Assembly (NCBI GenBank): GCA_026008535.1
Contig: BRKX01000017.1
Span: forward strand, 4,654,501 to 4,718,500
Source: Perilla frutescens
Taxonomy: Eukaryota; Streptophyta; Magnoliopsida; Lamiales; Lamiaceae
DNA length: 64,000 nt
Direction of reading: 5' to 3'
Shown here: positions 1-11,248 of the stretch, piece after piece
Position numbering within the stretch: the first letter of the stretch is position 1
Layout of the letters: the number at the start of each line of letters is the position of its first letter
The notes under the pieces: model-generated
The model's input: only the letters and a program-made list of their open reading frames with translations
Database searches by the model: none
Told to the model about the DNA's origin: nothing
Made by a program: the position numbers and the translations under genes

Positions 1-81
1 ACGGCCACTAATTCAGAGATTGTGGGTCCCACACTCGTAATCACGGCTCGCTGATGACGAAAGCTCTGTGTCGCGGTTTCA

Positions 82-100
82 GTTACTCACAACGAGTAAC
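82..100. repeat. Spacer hairpin, representative copy
   Basis: GTTACTC-ACAAC-GAGTAAC forms a perfect 7-bp stem with a 5-nt loop. It recurs in nearly every unit, about 75 bp downstream of the 5S 3' end. In many right-hand units the second arm is GAGTTAC, leaving one mismatch; in some units (near 5360, 20130, 25400) it is AAGTAAC. Its role is unknown. Confidence 0.7.
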
Positions 101-126
101 ATAAAGCGAAAAACCGAACAAATTGC

Positions 127-137
127 AAAAAAAAAAA
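127..137 (-). terminator. Secondary T run downstream of 5S, representative copy
   Basis: Eleven As on the plus strand read as T11 in the direction of 5S transcription, 38 bp past the gene end. Its length varies, usually 9-12, and it is the main source of one-base length differences between units. It could stop Pol III read-through past the first T run. A few units break it with a C or G. Confidence 0.55.
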
Positions 138-171
138 GAACAAATTATCCGAAAAGATGAGTCTGAACTAC

Positions 172-175
172 AAAA
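172..175 (-). terminator. Pol III terminator of 5S, representative copy
   Basis: The minus strand reads CCCC then TTTT then G at the gene 3' end. Four or more Ts on the non-template strand is the normal Pol III stop signal. Type c copies have T5 because of C119T. The copies starting at 15996 and 50245 have only T3. Confidence 0.85.
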
Positions 176-294
176 GGGGTGCAACACGAGGACTTCCCAG
201 GGTGTCACCCATCCTAGTACTACTCTCGCCCAAGCACGCTTAACTTCGGAGTTCTGATGGGATCCGGTGCATTAGTGCTGGAATGATCGCACCC
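175..294 (-). rRNA. 5S rRNA, copy 1 (type e)
   Basis: 5S rRNA forms the central protuberance of the cytosolic large ribosomal subunit and binds ribosomal proteins L5 and L11. The minus strand gives a 120-nt gene with the plant 5' end GGGTGCGATC, box A at 50-64, the intermediate element at 67-72, box C (AGGATGGGTG) at 80-89, and a 3' end CACCCC-T that closes helix I with the 5' end. Gene ends were set by the C at -1 and the T run at the 3' end. Differences from the array consensus are C92A and A13T. Confidence 0.97.
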
Positions 295-700
295 GTTAGA
301 GTCTTTTCACAAAATTTTCTTATAGCTGGTGGCACAGCGGGCGGTGGTGGTCTCTGAACTTCAAACGCGCGTAACTTTCGAACCGATTGGAGTTACGGGG
401 CGCACAGCATGTACATGCGAAGGTCTCGCCGAGCCGTACGACCTGGACAACCGGGCTTGCCCGTTGTGTGCACTAGCCGAGGTCAAAAAAGAGCTTAGAG
501 TGCCGATTTCTTGGCCCGCCGTGTTTCAACGGCCACTAATTCAGAGATTGTGGGTCCCACACTCGTAATCACGGCTCGCTGATGACGAAACCTCTATGTC
601 GCGGTTTCAGTTACTCACAACGAGTAACATAAAGTGAAAAACCGAACAAATTGCAAAAAAAAAGAACAAATTATCCGAAAAGATGAGTCTGAACTACAAA
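295..700. other. Intergenic spacer, representative unit
   Basis: From high to low coordinate this spacer holds the downstream side of copy 2 (T runs and hairpin), a core of about 240 bp (329-568 here), and the promoter of copy 1. The core is free of indels in all complete copies but carries scattered substitutions. I saw no RNA gene, transposon end or ATG-initiated gene in it. All other spacers have the same layout, so they are not listed one by one. Confidence 0.9.
319..324 (-). promoter_or_regulatory. TATA-like box of 5S, representative copy
   Basis: TATAAG on the minus strand lies at -30 to -25 relative to the 5S start, and a C is at -1. Plant 5S genes are known to need a TATA-like motif near -28 and C at -1 for Pol III initiation. 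Variants in this array are TATAAT, TATAGG and TTTAAG. Confidence 0.8.
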
Positions 701-820
701 AGGGGTGCAACACGAGGACTTCCCAGGGGGTCACCCATCCTAGTACTACTCTCGCCCAAGCGCGCTTAACTTCGGAGTTCTGATGGGATCCGGTGCATTA
801 GTGCTGGTATGATCGCACCC
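701..820 (-). rRNA. 5S rRNA, copy 2 (type b)
   Basis: Differs from the consensus only by C59 in box A, a base found in many plant 5S genes. A likely intact gene. Confidence 0.97.
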
Positions 821-1227
821 GTTAGAGTCTCTTCACAAAATTTTCTTATAGCTGGTGGCACAGCGGGCGGTGGTGGTCTCTGAACTTCAAACGCGCGTAA
901 CTTTCGAACCGATTGGAGTTACGGGTTGCACAGCATGTACACGCGAAGGTCTCGCCGAGCCGTACGACCTGGACAACAGGGCTTGCCCGTTGTGTGCACT
1001 AGCCGAGGTCAAAAAAGAGCTTAGAGTGCCGGTTTCTTGGCCCGCCGTGTTTCAACGGCCACTAATTCAGAGATTGTGGGTCCCACACTCGTAATCACGG
1101 CTCGCTGATGATGAAAACTCTGTGTCGCGGTTTCAGTTACTCACAACGAGTAACGTAAAGTGAAAAACCGAACAAATTGCAAAAAAAAAAGAACAAATTA
1201 TCCGAAAAGATGAGTCTGAACTACAAA

Positions 1228-1347
1228 AAGGGTGCAACACGAGGACTTCCTAAGGGGTCACCCATCCTAGTACTACTCTCGCCCAAGCACGCTTAACTTC
1301 GGAGTTCTGATGGGATCCGGTGCATTAGTGCTGTTATGATCGCACCC
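1228..1347 (-). rRNA. 5S rRNA, copy 3 (type c)
   Basis: C14A, C95T, G97A, C119T. The 95 and 97 changes keep helix IV pairing possible (G-U and U-A). One T is missing upstream, so the TATA box sits at -29. Confidence 0.96.
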
Positions 1348-1754
1348 GTTAGAGTGTCTTCACAAAATTTCTTATAACTGGTGGCACAGCGGGCGGTGGT
1401 GGTCTCTGAACTTCAAACGCGCGTAACTTTCGAACCGATTGGAGTTACGGGGCGCACAGCATGTACACGCGAAGGTCTCGCCGAGCCGTACGACCTGGAC
1501 AACAGGGCTCGCCCGTTGTGTGCACTAGCCGAGGTCAAAAAAGAGCTTAGAGTTTCGGTTTCGTGGCCCGCCGTGTTTCAACGGCCACTAATTCAGAGAT
1601 TGTGGGTCCCAAACTCGTAATCACGGATCGCTGATGACGAAAGCTCTGTGTCGCGGTTTCAGTTACTCACAACGAGTAACATAAAGTGAAAAACCGAACA
1701 AATTGCAAAAAAAAAAAGAACAAATTATCCGAAAAGATGAGTCTAAACTACAAA

Positions 1755-1874
1755 AGGGGTGCAACACGAGGACTTCCCAGGGGGTCACCCATCCTAGTAC
1801 TACTATCGCCCAAGCACGCTTAACTTCGGAGTTCTGATGGGATCCGATGCATTAGTGCTGGTATGATCGCACCC
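1755..1874 (-). rRNA. 5S rRNA, copy 4 (type g)
   Basis: C28T and G70T. G70T lies in the intermediate promoter element and the helix V region, so it may weaken both. Confidence 0.96.
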
Positions 1875-2025
1875 GTTAGAGTCTCTTTACAAAATTTTCT
1901 TATAGCTGGTGGCACAGCGGGCGGTGGTGGTCTCTGAACTTCAAACGCGCGTAACTTTCGAACCGATTGGAGTTACGGGGCGCACAGCATGTACACGCGA
2001 AGGTCTCGCCGAGCCGTACGACCTG

Positions 2026-2048
2026 CACAACGGGGCTTGCCCGTTGTG
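2026..2048. repeat. Spacer palindrome, one spacer subtype
   Basis: CACAACGGG-GCTTG-CCCGTTGTG forms a perfect 9-bp stem. It exists only in spacers where the usual GGACAACAGG reads GCACAACGGG. Other spacers have a shorter GGGC/GCCC stem here. Confidence 0.6.
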
Positions 2049-2282
2049 TGCACTAGCCGAGGTCAAAAAAGAGCTTAGAGTGCCGGTTTCTTGGCCCACC
2101 GTGTTTCAACGGCCACTAATTCAGAGATTGTGGGTCCCACACTCGTAATCACGGCTCGCTGATGATGAAAACTCTGTGTCGCGGTTTCAGTTACTCACAA
2201 CGAGTAACGTAAAGTGAAAAACCGAACAAATTGCAAAAAAAAAAAGAACAAATTATCCGAAAAGATGAGTCTGAACTACAAA

Positions 2283-2402
2283 AAGGGTGCAACACGAGGA
2301 CTTCCTAAGGGGTCACCCATCCTAGTACTACTCTCGCCCAAGCACGCTTAACTTCGGAGTTCTGATGGGATCCGGTGCATTAGTGCTGTTATGATCGCAC
2401 CC
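2283..2402 (-). rRNA. 5S rRNA, copy 5 (type c)
   Basis: C14A, C95T, G97A, C119T; TATA box at -29 as in copy 3. With copy 6 it forms a dimer repeated in copies 7-8. Confidence 0.96.
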
Positions 2403-2809
2403 GTTAGAGTGTCTTCACAAAATTTCTTATAACTGGTGGCACAGCGGGCGGTGGTGGTCTCTGAACTTCAAACGCGCGTAACTTTCGAACCGATTGGAGT
2501 TACGGGGCGCACAGCATGTACACGCGAAGGTCTCGCCGAGCCGTACGACCTGGACAACCGGGCTCGCCCGTTGTGTGCACTAGTCGAGGTCAAAAAAGAG
2601 CTTAGAGTTCCGGTTTCGTGGCCCGCCGTGTTTCAACGGCCACTAATTCAGAGATTGTGGGTCCCACACTCGTAATCACGGATCGCTGATGACGAAAGCT
2701 CTGTGTCGCGGTTTCAGTTACTCACAACGAGTAACATAAAGTGAAAAACCGAACAAATTGCAAAAAAAAAAAGAACAAATTATCCGAAAAGATGAGTCTA
2801 AACTACAAA

Positions 2810-2929
2810 AGGGGTGCAACACGAGGACTTCCCAGGGGGTCACCCATCCTAGTACTACTCTCGCCCAAGCACGCTTAACTTCGGAGTTCTGATGGGATCC
2901 GGTGCATTAGTGCTGGTATGATCGCACCC
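2810..2929 (-). rRNA. 5S rRNA, copy 6 (type a)
   Basis: Exact array consensus, with all promoter elements intact. One of three such copies in the window. Confidence 0.98.
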
Positions 2930-3337
2930 GTTAGAGTCTCTTTACAAAATTTTCTTATAGCTGGTGGCACAGCGGGCGGTGGTGGTCTCTGAACTTCAAA
3001 CGCGCGTAACTTTCGAACCGATTGGAGTTACGGGGCGCACAGCATGTACACGCGAAGGTCTCGCCGAGCCGTACGACCTGCACAACGGGGCTTGCCCGTT
3101 GTGTGCACTAGCCGAGGTCAAAAAAGAGCTTAGAGTGCCGGTTTCTTGTCCCACCGTGTTTCAACGGCCACTAATTCAGAGATTGTGGGTCCCACACTCG
3201 TAATCACGGCTCGCTGATGATGAAAACTCTGTGTCGCGGTTTCAGTTACTCACAACGAGTAACGTAAAGTGAAAAACCGAACAAATTGCAAAAAAAAAAA
3301 GAACAAATTATCCGAAAAGATGAGTCTGAACTACAAA

Positions 3338-3457
3338 AAGGGTGCAACACGAGGACTTCCTAAGGGGTCACCCATCCTAGTACTACTCTCGCCCAAGCAC
3401 GCTTAACTTCGGAGTTCTGATGGGATCCGGTGCATTAGTGCTGTTATGATCGCACCC
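3338..3457 (-). rRNA. 5S rRNA, copy 7 (type c)
   Basis: C14A, C95T, G97A, C119T, with normal TATA spacing. Confidence 0.96.
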
Positions 3458-3865
3458 GTTAGAGTGTCTTCACAAAATTTTCTTATAACTGGTGGCACAG
3501 CGGGCGGTGGTGGTCTCTGAACTTCAAACGCGCGTAACTTTCGAACCGATTGGAGTTACGGGGCGCACAGCATGTACACGCGAAGGTCTCGCCGAGCCGT
3601 ACGACCTGGACAACCGGGCTCGCCCGTTGTGTGCACTAGCCGAGGTCAAAAAAGAGCTTAGAGTTCCGGTTTCGTGGCCCGCCGTGTTTCAACGGCCACT
3701 AATTCAGAGATTGTGGGTCCCACACTCGTAATCACGGATCGCTGATGACGAAAGCTCTGTGTCGCGGTTTCAGTTACTCACAACGAGTAACATAAAGTGA
3801 AAAACCGAACAAATTGCAAAAAAAAAAAGAACAAATTATCCGAAAAGATGAGTCTAAACTACAAA

Positions 3866-3985
3866 AGGGGTGCAACACGAGGACTTCCCAGGGGGTCACA
3901 CATCCTAGTACTACTCTCGCCCAAGCACGCTTAACTTCGGAGTTCTGATGGGATCCGGTGCATTAGTGCTGGTATGATCGCACCC
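3866..3985 (-). rRNA. 5S rRNA, copy 8 (near type a)
   Basis: Consensus except G86T, which falls inside box C and the helix IV 5' strand. Confidence 0.96.
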
Positions 3986-4393
3986 GTTAGAGTCTCTTTA
4001 CAAAATTTTCTTATAGCTGGTGGCACAGCGGGCGGTGGTGGTCTCTGAACTTCAAACGCGCGTAACTTTCGAACCGATTGGAGTTACGGGGCGCACAGCA
4101 TGTACACGCGAAGGTCTCGCCGAGCCGTACGACCTGCACAACGGGGCTTGCCCGTTGTGTGCACTAGCCGAGGTCAAAAAAGAGCTTAGAGTGCCGGTTT
4201 CTTGGCCCGCCGTGTTTCAACGGCCACTAATTCAGAGATTGTGGGTCCCACACTCGTAATCACAGCTCGCTGATGACGAAAGCTCTGTGTCGCGGTTTCA
4301 GTTACTCACAACGAGTAACATAAAGTGAAAAACCGAACAAATTGTAAAAAAAAAAAGAACAAATTATCCGAAAAGATGAGTCTGAACTACAAA

Positions 4394-4513
4394 AATGGTG
4401 CAACACGAGGACTTCCTATGGGGTCACCCATCCTAGTACTACTCTCGCCCAAGCACGCTTAACTTCGGAGTTCTGATGGGATCCGGTGCATTAGTGCTGT
4501 TATGATCGCACCC
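4394..4513 (-). rRNA. 5S rRNA, copy 9 (type d)
   Basis: C14A, C95A, G97A, C118A, C119T. C118A breaks the terminal pair of helix I and C95A breaks a helix IV pair. TATA box at -29. Confidence 0.95.
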
Positions 4514-4919
4514 GTTAGAGTGTTTCACAAAATTTTCTTATAGCTGGTGGCACAGCGGGCGGTGGTGGTCTCTGAACATCAAACGCGCGTAACTTTCGAA
4601 CCGATTGGAGTTACGGGGCGCACAGCATGTACACGCGAAGGTCTCGCCGAGCCGTACGACCTGGACAACAGGGCTCGCCCGTTGTGTGCACTAGCCGAGG
4701 TCAAAAAAGAGCTTAGAGTTCCGGTTTCGTGGCCCGCCGTGTTTCAACGGCCACTAATTCAGAGATTGTGGGTCCCACACTCGTAATCACGGATCGCTGA
4801 TGACGAAAGCTCTGTGTCGCAGTTTCAGTTACTCACAACGAGTAACATAAAGTGAAAAACCGAACAAATTGCAAAAAAAAAAGAACAAATTATCCGAAAA
4901 GATGAGTCTGAACTACAAA

Positions 4920-5039
4920 AGGGGTGCAACACGAGAACTTCCCAGGGGGTCACCCATCCTAGTACTACTCTCGCCCAAGCAAACTTAACTTCGGAGTTCT
5001 GATGGGATCCGGTGCATTAGTGCTGGTATGATCGCACCC
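4920..5039 (-). rRNA. 5S rRNA, copy 10 (type h)
   Basis: C57T and G58T in box A, plus C104T. Box A is a Pol III promoter element, so activity may be reduced. Confidence 0.95.
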
Positions 5040-5446
5040 GTTAGAGTCTTTTCACAAAATTTTCTTATAGCTGGTGGCACAGCGGGCGGTGGTGGTCTCT
5101 GAACTTCAAACGCGCATAACTTTCGAACCGATTGGAGTTACGGGGCGCACAACATGTACATGCGAAGGTCTCGCCGAGCCGTACGACCTGGACAACAGGG
5201 CTTGCCCGTTGTGTGCACTAGCCGAGGTCAAAAAAGAGCTTAGAGTGCCGGTTTCTTGGCCCACCGTGTTTCAACGGCCACTAATTCAGAGATTGTGGGT
5301 CCCACACTCCTAATCACGGCTCGCTGATGACGAAAGCTCTGTGTCGTGGTTTCAGTTACTCACAACAAGTAACATAAAGCGAAAAACCGAACAAATTGCA
5401 AAAAAAAAAGAACAAATTATCCGAAAAGATGAGTATGAACTACAAA

Positions 5447-5566
5447 AGGGGTGCAAGACGAGGACTTCCCAGGGGGTCACCCATCCTAGTACTACTCTCG
5501 CACAAGCACGCTTAACTTCGGAGTTCTGATGGGATCCGGTGCATTAGTGCTGGTATGATCGCACCC
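5447..5566 (-). rRNA. 5S rRNA, copy 11 (type i)
   Basis: G110C plus G65T. The upstream box reads TATAAT rather than TATAAG. Confidence 0.95.
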
Positions 5567-5590
5567 GTTAGAGTCTTTTCACAAAATTTT

Positions 5591-5596
5591 ATTATA
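5591..5596 (-). promoter_or_regulatory. Variant TATA box of copy 11
   Basis: Reads TATAAT at -30 to -25, the only such copy seen. Confidence 0.7.
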
Positions 5597-5973
5597 GCTG
5601 GTGGCACAGCGGGCGGTGGTGGTCTCTGAACTTCAAACGCGCGTAACTTTCGAACCGATTGGAGTTACGGGGCGCACAGCATGTACACGCGAAGGTCTCG
5701 CCGAGCCGTACGACCTGGACAACAGGGCTTGCCCGTTGTGTGCAATAGCCGAGGTCAAAAAAGAGCTTAGAGTGCCGGTTTCATGGCCCGCCGTGTTTCA
5801 ACGGCCACTAATTCAGAGATTGTGGGTCCCACACTCGTAATCACGGCTCGCTGATGACGAAAGCTCTGTGTCGCGGTTTCAGTTACTCACAACGAGTAAC
5901 ATAAAGTGAAAAACCGAACAAATTGCAAAAAAAAAAGAACAAATTATCCGAAAAGATGAGTTTGAACTACAAA

Positions 5974-6092
5974 AGGGGTGCAACACGAGGACTTCCCAGG
6001 GGTCACCCATCCTAGTACTAATCTCGCCCAAGCACGCTTAACTTCGGAGTTCTGATGGGATCCGGTGCATTAGTGCTGTTATGATCGCACCC
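5974..6092 (-). rRNA. 5S rRNA, copy 12 (type j, 119 nt)
   Basis: One C is missing from the C run at 91-95, and it carries G72T and C14A. The loss shortens the helix IV 3' strand. Confidence 0.95.
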
Positions 6093-6500
6093 GTTAGAGT
6101 GTCTTCACAAAATTTTCTTATAGCTGGTGGCACAACGGGCGGTGGTGGTCTCTGAACTTCAAACGCGCGTAACTTTCGAACCGATTGGAGTTACGGGGCG
6201 CACAGCATGTACACGCGAAGGTCTCGCCGAGCCGTACGACCTGGAAAATAGGGCTCGCCCGTTGTGTGCACTAGCCGAGGTCAAAAAAGAGCTTAGAGTG
6301 CCGGTTTCGTGGCCCGCCGTGTTTCAACGGCCACTAATTCAGAGATTGTGGGTCCCACACTCGTAATCACGGATCGCTGATGACGAAAGCTCTGTGTCGC
6401 GGTTTCAGTTACTCACAACGAGTAACATAAAGCGAAAAACCGAACAAATTGCAAAAAAAAAAAGAACAAATTATCCGAAAAGATGAGTCTGAACTACAAA

Positions 6501-6620
6501 AGGGGTGCAACACGAGGACTTCCCAGGGGGTCACCCATCCTAGTAGTACTCTCGCCCAAGCACGCTTAACTTCGGAGTTCTGATGGGATCCGGTGCATTA
6601 GTGCTGGTATGATCGCACCC
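6501..6620 (-). rRNA. 5S rRNA, copy 13 (type f)
   Basis: G75C with T59. Position 75 is the bulged G of the eukaryotic loop E motif, which binds TFIIIA and ribosomal protein. Confidence 0.96.
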
Positions 6621-7028
6621 GTTAGAGTCTCTTCACAAAATTTTCTTATAGCTGGTGGCACAGCGGGCGGTGGTGGTCTCTGAACTTCAAACGCGCGTAA
6701 CTTTCGAACTGATTGGAGTTACGGGGCGCACAGCATGTACACGCGAAGGTCTCGCCGAGCCGTACGACCTGGACAACAGGGCTCGCCCGTTGTGTGCACT
6801 AGCCGAGGTCAAAAAAGAGCTTAGAGTGCCGGTTTCGTGGCCCGCCGTGTTTCAACGGCCACTAATTCAGAGATTGTGGGTCCCACACTCGTAATCACGG
6901 ATCGCTGATGACGAAAGCTCTGTGTCGTGATTTCAGTTACTCACAACGAGTAACATAAAGCGAAAAACCGAACAAATTGCAAAAAAAAAAAGAACAAATT
7001 ATCCGAAAAGATGAGTCTGAACTACAAA

Positions 7029-7148
7029 AGGGGTGCAACACGAGGACTTCCCAGGGGGTCACCCATCCTAGTAGTACTCTCGCCCAAGCGCGCTTAACTT
7101 CGGAGTTCTGATGGGATCCGGTGCATTAGTGCTGGTATGATCGCACCC
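7029..7148 (-). rRNA. 5S rRNA, copy 14 (type f)
   Basis: G75C with C59. Confidence 0.96.
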
Positions 7149-7556
7149 GTTAGAGTCTCTTCACAAAATTTTCTTATAGCTGGTGGCACAGCGGGCGGTG
7201 GTGGTCTCTGAACTTCAAACGCGCGTAACTTTCGAACCGATTGGAGTTACGGGTCGCACAGCATGTACACGCGAAGGTCTCGCCGAGCCGTACGACCTGG
7301 ACAACAGGGCTCGCCCGTTGTGTGCACTAGCCGAGGTCAAAAAAGAGCTTAGAGTGCCGGTTTCGTGGCCCGCCGTGTTTCAACGGCCACTAATTCAGAG
7401 ATTGTGGGTCCCACACTCGTAATCACGGATCGCTGATGACGAAAGCTCTGTGTCGCGATTTCAGTTACTCACAACGAGTAACATAAAGCGAAAAACCGAA
7501 CAAATTGCAAAAAAAAAAAGAACAAATTATCCGAAAAGATGAGTCTGAACTACAAA

Positions 7557-7676
7557 AGGGGTGCAACACGAGGACTTCCCAGGGGGTCACCCATCCTAGT
7601 AGTACTCTCGCCCAAGCGCGCTTAACTTCGGAGTTCTGATGGGATCCGGTGCATTAGTGCTGGTATGATCGCACCC
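7557..7676 (-). rRNA. 5S rRNA, copy 15 (type f)
   Basis: G75C with C59. Its upstream spacer has a distinctive CAAATT replacing CCGATT, shared only with copy 18. Confidence 0.96.
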
Positions 7677-8084
7677 GTTAGAGTCTTTTCACAAAATTTT
7701 CTTATAGCTGGTGGCACAGCGGGCGGTGGTGGTCTCTGAACTTCAAACGCGCGTAACTTTCGAACAAATTGGAGTTACGGGGCGCACAGCATGTACACGC
7801 GAAGGTCTCGCCGAGCCGTACGACCTGGACAACCGGGCTTGCCCGTTGTGTGCACTAGTCGAGGTCAAAAAAGAGCTTAGAGTGCCGATTTCTTGGCCCG
7901 CCGTGTTTCAACGGCCACTAATTCAGAGATTGTGGGTCCCACACTCGTAATCACGGATCGCTGATGACGAAAGCTCTGTGTCGCGGTTTCAGTTACTCAC
8001 AACGAGTAACATAAAGCGAAAAACCGAACAAATTGCAAAAAAAAAAAGAACAAATTATCCGAAAAGATGAGTCTGAACTACAAA

Positions 8085-8204
8085 AGGGGTGCAACACGAG
8101 GACTTCCCAGGGGGTCACCCATCCTAGTAGTACTCTCGCCCAAGCACGCTTAACTTCGGAGTTCTGATGGGATCCGGTGCATTAGTGCTGGTATGATCGC
8201 ACCC
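8085..8204 (-). rRNA. 5S rRNA, copy 16 (type f)
   Basis: G75C with T59, matching copy 13. Confidence 0.96.
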
Positions 8205-8611
8205 GTTAGAGTCTCTTCACAAAATTTTCTTATAGCTGGTGGCACAGCGGGCGGTGGTGGTCTCTGAACTTCAAACGCGCGTAACTTTCGAACCGATTGG
8301 AGTTACGGGGCGCACAGCATGTACACGCGAAGGTCTCGCCGAGCCGTACGACCTGGACAACAGGGCTCGCCCGTTGTGTGCACTAGCCGAGGTCAAAAAA
8401 GAGCTTAGAGTGCCGGTTTCGTGGCCCGCCGTGTTTCAACGGCCACTAATTCAGAGATTGTGGGTCCCACACTCGTAATCACGGATCGCTGATGACGAAA
8501 GCTCTGTGTCGCGATTTCAGTTACTCACAACGAGTAACATAAAGCGAAAAACCGAACAAATTGCAAAAAAAAAAGAACAAATTATCCGAAAAGATGAGTC
8601 TGAACTACAAA

Positions 8612-8731
8612 AGGGGTGCAACACGAGGACTTCCCAGGGGGTCACCCATCCTAGTAGTACTCTCGCCCAAGCGCGCTTAACTTCGGAGTTCTGATGGGAT
8701 CCGGTGCATTAGTGCTGGTATGATCGCACCC
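8612..8731 (-). rRNA. 5S rRNA, copy 17 (type f)
   Basis: G75C with C59, matching copy 14. Confidence 0.96.
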
Positions 8732-9139
8732 GTTAGAGTCTCTTCACAAAATTTTCTTATAGCTGGTGGCACAGCGGGCGGTGGTGGTCTCTGAACTTCA
8801 AACGCGCGTAACTTTCGAACCGATTGGAGTTACGGGTCGCACAGCATGTACACGCGAAGGTCTCGCCGAGCCGTACGACCTGGACAACAGGGCTCGCCCG
8901 TTGTGTGCACTAGCCGAGGTCAAAAAAGAGCTTAGAGTGCCGGTTTCGTGGCCCGCCGTGTTTCAACGGCCACTAATTCAGAGATTGTGGGTCCCACACT
9001 CGTAATCACGGATCGCTGATGACGAAAGCTCTGTGTCGCGATTTCAGTTACTCACAACGAGTAACATAAAGCGAAAAACCGAACAAATTGCAAAAAAAAA
9101 AAGAACAAATTATCCGAAAAGATGAGTCTGAACTACAAA

Positions 9140-9259
9140 AGGGGTGCAACACGAGGACTTCCCAGGGGGTCACCCATCCTAGTAGTACTCTCGCCCAAGC
9201 GCGCTTAACTTCGGAGTTCTGATGGGATCCGGTGCATTAGTGCTGGTATGATCGCACCC
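9140..9259 (-). rRNA. 5S rRNA, copy 18 (type f)
   Basis: G75C with C59, matching copy 15 including its spacer marker. Confidence 0.96.
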
Positions 9260-9666
9260 GTTAGAGTCTTTTCACAAAATTTTCTTATAGCTGGTGGCAC
9301 AGCGGGCGGTGGTGGTCTCTGAACTTCAAACGCGCGTAACTTTCGAACAAATTGGAGTTACGGGGCGCACAGCATGTACACGCGAAGGTCTCGCCGAGCC
9401 GTACGACCTGGACAACCGGGCTTGCCCGTTGTGTGCACTAGTCGAGGTCAAAAAAGAGCTTAGAGTGCCGATTTCTTGGCCCGCCGTGTTTCAACGGCCA
9501 CTAATTCAGAGATTGTGGGTCCCACACTCGTAATCACGGCTCGCTGATGACGAAACCTCTATGTCGCGGTTTCAGTTACTCACAACGAGTAACATAAAGT
9601 GAAAAACCGAACAAATTGCAAAAAAAAAAGAACAAATTATCCGAAAAGATGAGTCTGAACTACAAA

Positions 9667-9786
9667 AGGGGTGCAACACGAGGACTTCCCAGGGGGTCAC
9701 CCATCCTAGTACTACTCTCGCCCAAGCGCGCTTAACTTCGGAGTTCTGATGGGATCCGGTGCATTAGTGCTGTTATGATCGCACCC
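9667..9786 (-). rRNA. 5S rRNA, copy 19 (C59, C14A)
   Basis: Differs by C59 and C14A. Its upstream spacer marker is shared with copies 27, 65 and 74. Confidence 0.96.
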
Positions 9787-10194
9787 GTTAGAGTCTCTTC
9801 AAAAAATTTTCTTATAGCTGGTGGCACGGCGGGCGGTGGTGGTCTCTGAACTTCAAACGCGCGTAACTTTCGAACCGATTGGAGTTACGGGGCGCACAGC
9901 ATGTACACGCGAAGGTCTCGCCGAGCCGTACGACCTGGACAACAAAGCTCGCCCGTTGTGTGCACTAGCCGAGGTCAAAAAAGAGCTTAGGGTTCCGGTT
10001 TCGTGGCCCGCCGTGTTTCAACGGCCACTAATTCAGAGATTGTGGGTCCCACACTCGTAATCACGGATCGCTGATGACGAAAGCTCTGTGTCGCGGTTTT
10101 AGTTACTCACAACGAGTAACATAAAGCGAAAAACCGAACAAATTGCAAAAAAAAAAAGAACAAATTATCCGAAAAGATGAGTCTGAACTACAAA

Positions 10195-10314
10195 AGGGGT
10201 GCAACACGAGGACTTCCCAGGGTGTCACCCATCCTAGTACTACTCTCGCCCAAGCACGCTTAACTTCGGAGTTCTGATGGGATCCGGTGCATTAGTGCTG
10301 GTATGATCGCACCC
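10195..10314 (-). rRNA. 5S rRNA, copy 20 (type e)
   Basis: C92A in the helix IV 3' strand is the only change. Confidence 0.97.
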
Positions 10315-10721
10315 GTTAGAGTCTTTTCACAAAATTTTCTTATAGCTGGTGGCACAGCGGGCGGTGGTGGTCTCTGAACTTCAAACGCGCGTAACTTTCG
10401 AACCGATTGGAGTTACGGGGCGCACAGCATGTACATGCGAAGGTCTCGCCGAGCCGTACGACCTGGACAACCGGGCTTGCCCGTTGTGTGCACTAGCCGA
10501 GGTCAAAAAAGAGCTTAGAGTGCCGATTTCTTGGCCCGCCGTGTTTCAACGGCCACTAATTCAGAGATTGTGGGTCCCACACTCGTAATCACGGCTCGCT
10601 GATGACGAAACCTCTATGTCGCGGTTTCAGTTACTCACAACGAGTAACATAAAGTGAAAAACCGAACAAATTGCAAAAAAAAAAGAACAAATTATCCGAA
10701 AAGATGAGTCTGAACTACAAA

Positions 10722-10841
10722 AGGGGTGCAACACGAGGACTTCCCAGGGGGTCACCCATCCTAGTACTACTCTCGCCCAAGCGCGCTTAACTTCGGAGTT
10801 CTGATGGGATCCGGTGCATTAGTGCTGGTATGATCGCACCC
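10722..10841 (-). rRNA. 5S rRNA, copy 21 (type b)
   Basis: Only C59 differs from consensus. Likely intact. Confidence 0.97.
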
Positions 10842-11248
10842 GTTAGAGTCTCTTCACAAAATTTTCTTATAGCTGGTGGCACAGCGGGCGGTGGTGGTCT
10901 CTGAACTTCAAACGCGCGTAACTTTCGAACCGATTGGAGTTACGGGTTGCACAGCATGTACACGCGAAGGTCTCGCCGAGCCGTACGACCTGGACAACAG
11001 GGCTTGCCCGTTGTGTGCACTAGCCGAGGTCAAAAAAGAGCTTAGAGTGCCGGTTTCTTGGCCCGCCGTGTTTCAACGGCGACTAATTCAGAGATTGTGG
11101 GTCCCACACTCGTAATCACGGCTCGCTGATGATGAAAACTCTGTGTCGCGGTTTCAGTTACTCACAACGAGTAACGTAAAGTGAAAAACCGAACAAATTG
11201 CAAAAAAAAAAGAACAAATTATCCGAAAAGATGAGTCTGAACTACAAA

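Larger units (their letters stand above)
1..174. other. Partial spacer at the left window edge
   Basis: This is the downstream part of a spacer from a unit whose left portion lies outside the window. It includes the hairpin at 82-100 and the long A run at 127-137 (T run in the 5S sense). No gene is present in it. Confidence 0.9.
6501..9666. repeat. 3-unit tandem duplication (about 1583 bp x 2)
   Basis: Copies 13-15 (6501-8084) and 16-18 (8085-9666) match in gene type, T/C59 pattern and spacer markers. All six genes are type f. Confidence 0.8.

Noticed and set aside
329..568. 79-codon GTG-initiated open frame repeated in every spacer
   Set aside because: It lacks an ATG, lies wholly in the 5S spacer of a eukaryotic array, and changes amino acids freely between copies. 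I saw no domain.
570..600. Box C-like TGATGA in the spacer as a snoRNA
   Set aside because: The base before the motif is C rather than a purine, and I saw no paired box D or terminal stem at a suitable distance.
5341..5529. 62-codon open frame crossing the poly-A run and the 5S gene
   Set aside because: It runs antisense through the 5S gene and exists only where the A-run length keeps the frame.
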